Assembly (NCBI RefSeq): GCF_013449375.1
Contig: NZ_JACDRR010000009.1
Coordinates: 1 to 64,000 of the forward strand
Length of the DNA: 64,000 nt
From: Pectobacterium sp. CFBP8739
GTDB taxonomy: Bacteria; Pseudomonadota; Gammaproteobacteria; Enterobacterales; Enterobacteriaceae
Direction of reading: 5' to 3'
A model generated the notes under the pieces. It was not told the DNA's origin. It was given only the letters and a program-made list of their open reading frames with translations, and did not search any database. Numbering within the stretch: the stretch's first letter is position 1; every line of letters begins with the position of its first letter. The position numbers were made by a program, and so were the translations under genes. Of this stretch, positions 1 through 7,290 are shown piece after piece.

Positions 1-104
1 AACTACCTTGAAAAACACCGCATATGTAAACTGGGTAGATTTTGGGGAGTGGGCGCTTTTCCTTTGGTAGTACAAGCGTGCTCAATAGGGCTAACCGCTA
101 TACG

Positions 105-129
105 AACCGGCTACAGAGCCGGTTTTTTT
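105..129 (+). terminator. Intrinsic terminator at left edge
   Basis: Perfect stem AACCGGCT/AGCCGGTT with a four-base loop, followed by seven T residues. It would end a rightward transcript whose gene lies left of the window. I see no gene in bases 1-104. Confidence 0.8.
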
Positions 130-168
130 GTACCTGATCAAACGGAAATGACAGCAGCGGATCATAAT

Positions 169-299
169 GTTGGTTCAATCAGGGGTTAGTGTTGGTTCAA
201 AACGTCCCTGTGTCGGTTCAGTTTTTGAGAAAATAATTAATAAAAACAATCGTCTTTACAAATTGAACCAACTGAACCAACTGAACCGACTGAACCAAC
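169..299. repeat. Two-armed 9-bp iteron region, possible replication origin
   Basis: Seven copies of the 9-mer GTTGGTTCA or its complement TGAACCAAC are present. Three lie on the plus strand at 169, 191 and 212, spaced 22 and 21 bp (about two helical turns). Four lie head to tail in the opposite orientation at 264, 273, 282 and 291. Copies at 212 and 282 carry a single A/G change. The arms flank an AT-rich stretch near 228-256. Known context: P4-like satellites have iteron-type ori and crr sites bound by the alpha primase-helicase. A similar role here is inference, since no rep or primase gene is visible. The small open frame across 167-367 is a translation of the repeats and is not called. 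Confidence 0.6.
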
Positions 300-527
300 A
301 TACTTTTGCTTATATATATGCATTTTTAGTGACGCTAGTTATCGACCAGACCAGAGGTACAAGCTGATTATCTCTTTTTTGTGGCTGTCATTTTCATGGC
401 TGGTGTGGTTTCTTATTGCGGGATAGACCTATCGTAGAATAATCAGAATGTGGGATATTGAAGCAAACATTCCGCAGATCCAGTGACTAAAACGAAACCC
501 ACCAGCGCAAGATACATGGAGTGAGCG

Positions 528-1352
528 ATGAACGAGCACCACCAGCCTTTTGAAGAAATCAAGCAAGTTGATGACGCAGGAGCAGAATATTGGTCAGCGC
601 GAGAGCTGGCAAAGCTGCTGGATTACTCAGAGTATCGTCATTTCACTCCTGTTTTAGAACGCGCAAAAGAAGCCTGCCTCAACAGCGGGCACAATGTTGA
701 TGACCATTTCGAGGATGCCCTCGGTATGGTCAAAATTGGTTCAGGTGCGCAAAGAGAATTAAAGGATATAAGGCTTTCCCGATACGCTTGCTACTTAGTT
801 GTGCAAAACGGAGACCCCACAAAGCCCGTCATAGCAGCAGGGCAAACATACTTTGCAATACAGACAAGGCGGCAGGAGCTAGCTGATGATGAGACATTCA
901 AGCGACTCCGCGAAGATGAAAAACGACTTTTTCTCAGGAACGAACTGAAAGAGCACAATAAACAATTGGTCGAGGCAGCACAGCAAGCGGGTGTTGAAAC
1001 CACTCTGGATTTTGCAATATTTCAAAATCATGGGTATCAAGGGCTGTACGGGGGATTAGACCAAAAGGCCATACATCAACGGAAAGGCCTCAAGAAAAGC
1101 CAAAAGATACTCGACCACATGGGTTCCACTGAATTAGCAGCCAACCTATTCCGAGCAACCCAGGCTGAAGAGAAGCTCCGCAGGGATAATGTTAAATCGA
1201 AGCAAAAAGCCAATGAAACTCACTTTGAAGTGGGAAGGAAAGTAAGACAAACAATCAAGGAACTGGGCGGGACTATGCCAGAGAATCTACCTGCGCCAGA
1301 AAAAAGCATCAAACAGCTAGAATCTGCCGCAAAAAAACTGGATAAAAAATAG
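528..1352 (+). CDS. dinD: DNA damage-inducible protein D
   Basis: A 274-aa protein of the DinD family, usual length about 275. In E. coli DinD belongs to the SOS regulon and has been linked to RecA filament modulation; the family carries a BRO-N-like N-terminal domain. The N-terminal half (WSARELAKLLDYSEYRHF, residues about 22-39) and the segment RLSRYACYLVVQNGDPTKPV near 85-104 are typical. The C-terminal third is charged and probably helical. The ATG follows a GGAGTGAG ribosome site. I found no CTG-N10-CAG LexA box in the 390 bases upstream, so SOS control is not supported here. DinD copies are common on genomic islands, which fits the iterons upstream and the defence-type genes downstream. 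Confidence 0.9.
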   Translation: MNEHHQPFEEIKQVDDAGAEYWSARELAKLLDYSEYRHFTPVLERAKEACLNSGHNVDDHFEDALGMVKIGSGAQRELKDIRLSRYACYLVVQNGDPTKPVIAAGQTYFAIQTRRQELADDETFKRLREDEKRLFLRNELKEHNKQLVEAAQQAGVETTLDFAIFQNHGYQGLYGGLDQKAIHQRKGLKKSQKILDHMGSTELAANLFRATQAEEKLRRDNVKSKQKANETHFEVGRKVRQTIKELGGTMPENLPAPEKSIKQLESAAKKLDKK

Positions 1353-1379
1353 CAAAAATATAGAGCACTCCGTTTTACC

Positions 1380-1401
1380 GTGTACACATGGGTGTACACA
1401 T
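1380..1401. repeat. Tandem palindrome GTGTACACAT x2
   Basis: Two copies of GTGTACACAT at 1380-1389 and 1392-1401, period 12 bp. Each core GTGTACAC is self-complementary. The pair sits 28 bp after the dinD stop and before a terminator. It could be a protein-binding site; nothing more can be said. Confidence 0.4.
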
Positions 1402-1517
1402 AGAAAAAACGCATTATCACAAACCCGCTCACAGCAAGGCTTTGACGCATCTACTCAATAAACAAATTCAATATTGAATAATTTTCTCTTGTTTTCCAAA
1501 GCTTTCCAATATTAATC

Positions 1518-1543
1518 AAAGCCCTGATTTATCAGGGCTTTTT
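1518..1543 (+). terminator. Terminator after dinD
   Basis: Perfect stem AAAGCCCTGA/TCAGGGCTTT with loop TTTA, followed by further T residues. Likely ends dinD transcription. The A-run on the other side means it could work on both strands. Confidence 0.85.
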
Positions 1544-1673
1544 ATTCTCACGCTGTTCTTATCCGTTTCAACCTGTTTCATCCAAGTGGTGAGTTAACTG
1601 GTTCAGACTATTTCGTTGAGACCACCAAAATGGTTGTACTTGGATCGGGAGCTCAACGAGAACGACAAAACAC

Positions 1674-1724
1674 TTTTATGCGCATAAAAATGTAAAATTA
1701 CGCACTTTTCTGCGCGTAAAAGTG
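1674..1724 (+). promoter_or_regulatory. Paired palindromic operators before the DUF4143 ATPase
   Basis: The first element is a perfect 16-bp palindrome, TTTTATGCGCATAAAA (1674-1689). The second is the related inverted repeat CACTTTT/AAAAGTG around TGCGCG (1703-1724). Centres are 32 bp apart, close to three helical turns, and both share the pattern CTTTTNTGCGC. They lie 50-100 bp upstream of the start of the DUF4143 gene, where a repressor would act. The regulator is not known. Confidence 0.55.
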
Positions 1725-1771
1725 TGGACTGAGCTATATTACGGGCAGTTAACAGTCTTAATTTGCGGAAA

Positions 1772-3078
1772 ATGACAATGCAGCGCAACTTACTAAACGC
1801 CCTCATAGCATGTGCGCAAGCCATTATTGATCGATGGTGCAAGACAAACGGGTAAAACCTATCTGCTGCAAGAGTTGTTTGGAAACACCTTTGCCAACAT
1901 CCTTCGTATCGACTTCCTTGAAAAACCCTGCCTACAAAGAGGCGTTCGATGGCTCATTGTCACCTGACGAGCTAGTAATGAACATTGAGTTGTTAACCAA
2001 CCAAGCGTTCAATCCAGAAACCGACTTGCTGATATTAGATGAAATTGGCGAATGTGAACGAGCCGTTACTTCTCTTAAGTATTTTGCCGAAAAAGCACCG
2101 TCCTATTTTGTCGCAGCCAGCGGTTCGAACATTGGTTTGCTCAACACCTTCCCTGTTGGCAAGGTAGAACAATACAATTTACGACCACTGACCTTCCAAG
2201 AATTTATTTACGCATCCAACGAGCAAGCACTAATCAAAGCATTTGATAGTCAAGCAAGCACAGCGGCGGTGCACACTAAACTGATGGATAAACTAACCGA
2301 CTATTTTTTTACCGGTGGTATGCCGGAAGCCGTTTCTGCTTGGTATCAGTATAAGGATTCAAGCATTCTAGAACGTGTTGAAAAAGTCACAAAAATTCAT
2401 GCCGATTTAGTTGAAGGTTATCGCCGCGATTTTGGTAAGTATGCGGGCAAGGTCGACGCCACACTGATTGAATCGGTATTTAATAGCATTCCAGCCCAGC
2501 TATCACTTGTCAGCGATGAGTCGGTTAAACGCTTTAAATTTAAGCATGTGCATGAGCGTAAATCTCGTTATAGCGATTTTGAAACCGCGATCCATTGGCT
2601 TAACTGCTGCCGCTTAGCTTTGCCAAACTACCCTATTGAAGGATTGCCGAAATCTCCGCTGGCGGCCTATAAAAAAGACAATATGGTTAAACTATTTCTG
2701 TTTGATGTGGGCCTGCTCAATCATATGCTGGGCAGCAGTTATAAAGAGATTAAGCAACAACACTATGAATACAAAGGCTATGTAGCTGAAAACTTTGTGC
2801 AACAAGAGCTCACTGCTATTGGCGTTGACCCAAGCTATTCATGGAATGATGCCCGCGCCAAAATCGAATTTATTTTGGCGACCGATGAAGGCGATATCAT
2901 CCCTGTTGAAGTCAAAAGTGGTAAACGTACAAGAGCAAAATCGTTGGCATCCTACGTTGAAAAGTGTACTCCAAGTAAAACCTTTAAGTTAACGGGTACA
3001 CAAGGCTCTTCAGCGTTAGAACAAACCAACATCGTGATGCCTTTGTATTTCACGCAGTATTTACCTCAGAGATGGTAA
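1772..3078 (+). pseudogene. DUF4143 AAA ATPase, frameshifted
   Basis: This belongs to the AAA_14/DUF4143 ATPase family (about 400-430 aa, P-loop ATPase followed by a C-terminal nuclease-like DUF4143 domain). The coding sequence is spread over three frames. The start MTMQRNLLNALIA reads from 1772. The Walker A segment KPLLIDGARQTGKT reads in a second frame from 1818. The rest reads in a third frame from about 1918 to the stop, including Walker B LLILDEIGE, a GGMPEAV motif and the DUF4143 segment VEVKSGKRTRAKS. The second shift falls in an A5 run (CTTGAAAAACC), where one A fewer would restore the family-like reading LENPAYKEAF. The first shift near 1808-1818 also lacks roughly a dozen expected residues. 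An ATG at 1834 opens the longest frame but would drop Walker A. Likely inactive unless sequencing or slippage explains the A-run. Confidence 0.8.
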
Positions 3079-3319
3079 AGGCGCGTTGCTTAGCCCCGAG
3101 GGCTACACAAAGTTACCTTAGGGATAACAATTTGTAGACCTGATGTCTACCATTCGACACTCTGTCTTATCTCTCTTGGATATCATTGTATCCGTATTAA
3201 GCTTATTCCTATCAAAATGGACACGGTAATAGCCCCAACCTACACAGGACAAGGCTCTAGCTCTAACTTTACTCAAGCCGCTTTTCTCTGCTCAATCCAC
3301 CACAATATAACCCTATCGT

Positions 3320-4438
3320 TTAACGCAAATCACTTAACCGATTTAACAGCGCTTTACGGTTATTATTCACCACAACAAAGCGTTTAAACCTCTGTTCAAA
3401 TGCCGCCACATCGTTTTTAAGCTGATAGGCTTCGTTCAATTGATGCAAATAGCGTGATGCCGCATCGTAACCACTGGCGCAAGTTCGATCCGCTTGCTCT
3501 TGTGCTTGCTGCCAGCAGTGCTCACGCTGATTATAAATATTCGTCAACGCTTTTTCTTTTTCTGCTTTTTCAATCGCCATTTTCTTTGCGAGCGCAGCAG
3601 CTTGCTCTTGCTGTAATTGGCTTTTCGCTTGTTTGATGCAAGGGGAAATCACGTCAGGGGTTAACCAATACTGATAGGTTTCGTCTGTGTTGGCAGGTTC
3701 TTTTCGCGTCAGCGCTAAAGCTTGGTGACGGGTTAACTGGCCTTGTTCAAAAAGCGTGCTTAATAACGTGTTTTTCTCTGCTTCCGTGAGATTATGTAGC
3801 CACGCATCAAACTGAAACTGGGTGTGTTTGGCTTGGTGACTGGGTTGTCCGCTCAGCACCATGGCGAGAGCCTTAACCAATGCTAAGGGAATATCATACA
3901 GTGCCGCAAACGCCCGCACCTCTTCACTGAGGTGCTCAAAATCGAATTGAATTAAAGGTATTTCCTCAAGATCGTCATTACAATCAAACGCTTTGAGCCA
4001 CATCAAGTACACAAGACGCCAATTCCCTTGGATTAACTCGCTGCGTAAACCGACCAAATGTTGGAAAAAGTCGTCAGCCTGTTCATCGTCAAAGTATTCG
4101 TCATACTCCTCAAGGGAAAAGATCAGCAACTGCCACTCATCGCTTTCACGCACATGAAGCCCGTCGCTTGAAAAGCCAAGTAACGCATCAGGGATCGTTC
4201 CAACTGGTAGCTTGATGTAAGCATCGATTGAGCCCCAACAGGCATAGTAAAAACCGATGTCGAAGTATTTTAACATCAGCTCAGAAGGCTCCGCCTTTAA
4301 GTCACTGTAGGTGTAATACACCTGAAAGGACGTAGCACTGATCTCGGCACGGCTTGAAATGGCTCTGAGTGCTTGGCGCGCTTTAGCATCTAAATTCCCA
4401 TCCAAACGCTCGAATTTATAGTATTGATATTCGCTCAC
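3320..4438 (-). CDS. Conserved hypothetical protein, 372 aa
   Basis: No function recognised. The N-terminal region contains conserved-looking blocks: RAISSRAEISATSFQVYYTY (residues about 25-44) and YFDIGFYYACWGSIDAYIKL (about 58-77). I have seen similar blocks in unnamed bacterial proteins. From about residue 275 there is a Lys/Glu/Ala/Gln-rich stretch likely to form a coiled coil. No signal peptide or membrane helix. It is the last gene of a four-gene operon: 10 bp after the SEC-C gene, which follows hipB-hipA. The start ATG is preceded by an AAGGTCACCG stretch that gives a modest ribosome site. Linkage to a HipBA module and a neighbouring restriction system suggests a role in stress or phage response, but this is inference only. 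Confidence 0.75.
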   Translation of the reverse strand: MSEYQYYKFERLDGNLDAKARQALRAISSRAEISATSFQVYYTYSDLKAEPSELMLKYFDIGFYYACWGSIDAYIKLPVGTIPDALLGFSSDGLHVRESDEWQLLIFSLEEYDEYFDDEQADDFFQHLVGLRSELIQGNWRLVYLMWLKAFDCNDDLEEIPLIQFDFEHLSEEVRAFAALYDIPLALVKALAMVLSGQPSHQAKHTQFQFDAWLHNLTEAEKNTLLSTLFEQGQLTRHQALALTRKEPANTDETYQYWLTPDVISPCIKQAKSQLQQEQAAALAKKMAIEKAEKEKALTNIYNQREHCWQQAQEQADRTCASGYDAASRYLHQLNEAYQLKNDVAAFEQRFKRFVVVNNNRKALLNRLSDLR

Positions 4439-4448
4439 GGTGACCTTG

Positions 4449-5447
4449 CTATGTATTTATTGTGAATTGAAACGTTTGTGTTAACAACGGCTGCACCTGA
4501 ACCACTCTGTCGACGGGGTCTGCGATGATATAACGGTCCGCGGTCACAAATCCCCAAAACTGCAAAAATCGTCCAATAAATCGAGATTCGATGAGCATGC
4601 TTAAGTTTCTTTCTGGCGAGAAGTAATTGTTCGTAGGGAATGCCTGCAATAAATCGGGGAAAGCGGTAATAACCTCTTCAACCAGTTGATCCACACGTTT
4701 GTGGCTCTGAATGCGCCACAGCATAAACAGCCAGAAGGTTCGCAAGTCGGCATCAAACTCAAAACGGTCCAAATAGCCCCAGTTATATTTTTTGATGGCA
4801 GTTTCTAACATAGGTTTAAAAAATGCCTGTACGCCTAGAGTTTGATACTGTTTTTGCGCTGCTTTTTTCACATGGTAGCGGCCACTACGTCGATAAATAA
4901 TGCCGTTAATTTCGGCTAGCACTCTGGTGTAGTGCAAGGCATTGAATTTGTCTTCGTTACTGCCCGCAAACTCGCTGATACTTGTGTCACGTTCGAATTG
5001 AGCAACGGCAAACTCAGGCAATAACTCACTGGCCTGTTTAACCAACTTAGTCGGTAAATTGCCTTTACTCGTGGCTTTGAATGAGCCTTCTTGTGCCATG
5101 GCCTCATCAAGAATTAGCGCGAGATAGCGCATCACTGGGCTGGCAGAAAGATCGTCTGGTGTGCTGATTTTCACACACTGTAGTTCATCAAAAGGCGCAT
5201 AAAGCCAATTGGCCATTTGCGTTGGCGTCACGCCACAAAAATCGGGATGAGGTTGATTATTGCGATCCTGAACTTTGTGTTTTAAAGCAACGTTGAGTTC
5301 ATCAAGACTCAAATTTGGGTTCATTGCCAGCATCGCTTCAACATCATCGATGATTTGGGCATGTTGCTTTGAAACGCTGTTCATACAACAACGTTTAAAT
5401 TTTTTACCACTGCCACAATGGCAAGGATCGTTTCGGCCGAGCTTCAT
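4449..5447 (-). CDS. SEC-C motif protein
   Basis: A 332-aa protein that opens with a SEC-C zinc-binding motif, LGRNDPCHCGSGKKFKRCC (residues 3-21), the metal-binding motif named after the SecA C-terminus. The rest has no catalytic signature that I recognise. A block PDFCGVTPTQMANWLYAPFD near residues 69-88 recurs in other SEC-C hypothetical proteins as I know them. It starts 12 bp after the hipA stop with a strong AAGGGG ribosome site, so it is almost certainly cotranscribed with hipBA. Function unknown. SEC-C modules elsewhere bind ribosomes or proteins, so a partner role with the kinase or with the 372-aa protein is possible. Confidence 0.85.
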   Translation of the reverse strand: MKLGRNDPCHCGSGKKFKRCCMNSVSKQHAQIIDDVEAMLAMNPNLSLDELNVALKHKVQDRNNQPHPDFCGVTPTQMANWLYAPFDELQCVKISTPDDLSASPVMRYLALILDEAMAQEGSFKATSKGNLPTKLVKQASELLPEFAVAQFERDTSISEFAGSNEDKFNALHYTRVLAEINGIIYRRSGRYHVKKAAQKQYQTLGVQAFFKPMLETAIKKYNWGYLDRFEFDADLRTFWLFMLWRIQSHKRVDQLVEEVITAFPDLLQAFPTNNYFSPERNLSMLIESRFIGRFLQFWGFVTADRYIIADPVDRVVQVQPLLTQTFQFTINT

Positions 5448-5459
5448 CGCTGCCCCTTC

Positions 5460-6815
5460 TTAGGATTGTAAAAAAAGCGCGGCATTTTCTTGCTTGCGCT
5501 GTTTCAATGTATTGGCAATCGCAGACACGGTGGTTTTACTGATCCCTTGTTGCTGTGCGAGATAGGTAAATTGGCTGAGTGCCTCTGCCACTTCTTCAAT
5601 AACTTGCCTCGTAGCACTCCAATTCGCAAAGCCTGCACTGGTTGCAAGTTTTTGCATCACCTTAAGCGGTGGCGCTTTGCCATAACCTCCGAACGCGGTG
5701 GCGTGTTCGTTGAATGGATGTGGGCTGTAAGTAACATCGTAAAAGGGCGCAGGCTGCCATTGTCCATCGTCCGCTTGCAAAAACGCCCAGTTTTTACTGT
5801 GATCATCTTGGTTAGACGACAGCAGATTAAAAATGGCACGGCGAAATTGCAACTGCCCAACAGCTGGAGATTTACACAACTGACGGCTAGCTTTGATCAA
5901 GTCAATATAATCTAAACTTGGTGTTCTGAAATCGGCATCCAGCAGCCCGCAGGCGCTGTGCATATGCAAACGGCCTGAACGGCGCTTGCTGCCTAAATTG
6001 ATCTGTTCAGCGACATAATCAAAACGCTTGAGTGCTAACCATGCAGGCGCACCGCTGGTATACGGCGCTTCAATGAGTTGCCAAATTGGCGGTTGGCATT
6101 TAGCGATCTCGGCCATTTGTAGATAGACCGCCTCACACAATCCCTCTTCATGCCCGAGCGCGAGATTTTTCGAGGTAAACTTAATCAGCCACGCTTCATC
6201 ACCTGGCTGTGCAACGGTTCTGCATCGTTTAGTTTCCCCAGCAGACATATAAATCTGCGCCTTGGGTCTGGCCCCACCCGAACTCCCCCCCGCGACTAAT
6301 GCGGCCAACACGTGTTGAGTACGTCCATCCAAATCATCGTGGTTGTTATCCATATAATCTGACATAGATGAATCGAACAGCGCTTGCGCTTCTATGCCCA
6401 AGGTTGCTAAATCAATATCAGCGTGCGTCGTAGCTGAAAACGCAGACTCCGGAGAAAAAGAAAGTGCGCCCATGCCTTTATCACCGACAAAAGCCAGCCG
6501 ATCCATCGCGGTTAATTGATTAGGCAGAATGCCCTTTTGCCGGAAAATACGATCTTGTAACAGCATGCCCCAACCATCGGGCAAACAATCCCCAAATACG
6601 CCATGCACACCTTGGTGCGGCTCTTTAGGTGCGACTTGAACTTGCGTATTCGCTTGCAAAGTAAAAGGCGACAAATTGCCGAACTGCTGCAAATAGCTGT
6701 CTGCATATTGAAAAAACACACCTTGCCGATTCTGCGCCAAGACGCCTACAGCGACCTGCTCTCCTGAGCTTAACGTGCGAGTTACGGTGAGTTTCTGAAT
6801 GGGTTTAAAACTCAT
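5460..6815 (-). CDS. HipA-family serine/threonine kinase toxin
   Basis: A 451-aa HipA-like protein, close to the usual 420-450. The N-terminal HipA_N-like region contains GVFGDCLPDGWG and FVGDKGMGALSF. The HipA_C kinase region contains the glycine-rich loop AGGSSGGARPKAQ (about residue 192), a lysine strand WLIKFTS, the catalytic loop SSNQDDHSKNW (the N-x-DDH-x-K-N pattern) and the metal-binding YDVTYSP. All key kinase residues are present, so it is likely active. In known HipBA systems HipA phosphorylates a translation factor such as glutamyl-tRNA synthetase and is held by HipB. The start overlaps the end of the HipB-like gene by 11 bp and has a GAGG ribosome site inside that gene. A SEC-C gene follows in the same operon, which is not part of the classic hipBA unit. 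Confidence 0.88.
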   Translation of the reverse strand: MSFKPIQKLTVTRTLSSGEQVAVGVLAQNRQGVFFQYADSYLQQFGNLSPFTLQANTQVQVAPKEPHQGVHGVFGDCLPDGWGMLLQDRIFRQKGILPNQLTAMDRLAFVGDKGMGALSFSPESAFSATTHADIDLATLGIEAQALFDSSMSDYMDNNHDDLDGRTQHVLAALVAGGSSGGARPKAQIYMSAGETKRCRTVAQPGDEAWLIKFTSKNLALGHEEGLCEAVYLQMAEIAKCQPPIWQLIEAPYTSGAPAWLALKRFDYVAEQINLGSKRRSGRLHMHSACGLLDADFRTPSLDYIDLIKASRQLCKSPAVGQLQFRRAIFNLLSSNQDDHSKNWAFLQADDGQWQPAPFYDVTYSPHPFNEHATAFGGYGKAPPLKVMQKLATSAGFANWSATRQVIEEVAEALSQFTYLAQQQGISKTTVSAIANTLKQRKQENAALFLQS

Positions 6816-7095
6816 CTTTTAGCACCTCATCAATACTCGTGGGCATAGTCACGCGCTCTTTGTTCGGCTGTGTGAGTTGATAAAGCCTATCTAGTGAATC
6901 AAGTGTCTGCCAAAGCAACAGCAATTGGCGAAATGAAATTTGCCCAGTGAGTTCAAACTTCTTAATGGTGGCCGCAGGTACACAGCTTCGCTCTGCCAAT
7001 GCCGCTCGTGACAGTTTTGCGCGTTGGCGTAATTCACGCAAATAAGCCGCATAGGCTTGGCTTACATCGGTATCATCAAGTAAGGTGAAATTCAT
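6805..7095 (-). CDS. HipB-like XRE antitoxin
   Basis: A 96-aa helix-turn-helix protein. The region LRELRQRAKLSRAALAERSC followed by VPAATIKKFELTG is a Cro/CI-type HTH with a family-typical ending. It overlaps the HipA gene at its 3' end, as antitoxins of this type usually do. An in-frame ATG at 7128 would add 11 residues, but it falls inside a TATAAT box and an operator, so the ATG at 7095 (MNFTLLDDTDVSQ) is preferred. Neither start has a good Shine-Dalgarno sequence. Expected to bind HipA and repress its own promoter through the two operators at 7111-7169. Confidence 0.8.
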   Translation of the reverse strand: MNFTLLDDTDVSQAYAAYLRELRQRAKLSRAALAERSCVPAATIKKFELTGQISFRQLLLLWQTLDSLDRLYQLTQPNKERVTMPTSIDEVLKDEF

Positions 7096-7110
7096 CCGCA
7101 ACGACCAGTT

Positions 7111-7169
7111 GGATACAATTATATCCATTATAGGAGTAAAAAAAAGAAATTGGCTACCATTGTAGCCAA
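7111..7169 (-). promoter_or_regulatory. Promoter and twin operators of the hipBA/SEC-C operon
   Basis: Two related inverted repeats are present: GGATACAATTATATCC (7111-7126) and the perfect 20-bp TTGGCTACCATTGTAGCCAA (7150-7169). Their 16-bp cores agree at 12 positions (GGMTACMATTRTAKCC) and their centres are 41 bp apart, about four turns. On the minus strand two TATAAT boxes (7132-7127 and 7123-7118) overlap the proximal operator, so a bound repressor would block RNA polymerase. Confidence 0.6.
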
Positions 7170-7263
7170 GTCAGTGTTGGGGCTTTCGACATTTCGCGTG
7201 AATCAAGTTAAAAATGGGGTTGGGAGCATCTGTTAATAGCAAGGCAGTTAATGAATCAGCCAG

Positions 7264-7287
7264 AAAAAGGGAAGATGACTATTTCCC
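7264..7287 (-). terminator. Terminator after the McrC-like gene
   Basis: On the minus strand GGGAA pairs with TTCCC across a nine-base loop and is followed by five T residues. It begins three bases after the stop of the McrC-like gene. It separates the restriction pair from the hipBA operon. Confidence 0.5.
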
Positions 7288-7290
7288 CTC

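Noticed and set aside
264-299. Tandem repeats as a CRISPR array
   Set aside because: Units are 9 bp and contiguous, with no spacers; no cas gene is seen. The same reasoning applies to the 18-bp repeats at 34959.
167-367. 66-aa open frame in the iteron region
   Set aside because: It is a translation of the TGAACCAAC repeats (LNQLNQLNRLNQ) and has no ribosome site.
361-527. SOS box before dinD
   Set aside because: No CTG-N10-CAG motif found on reading the upstream region.
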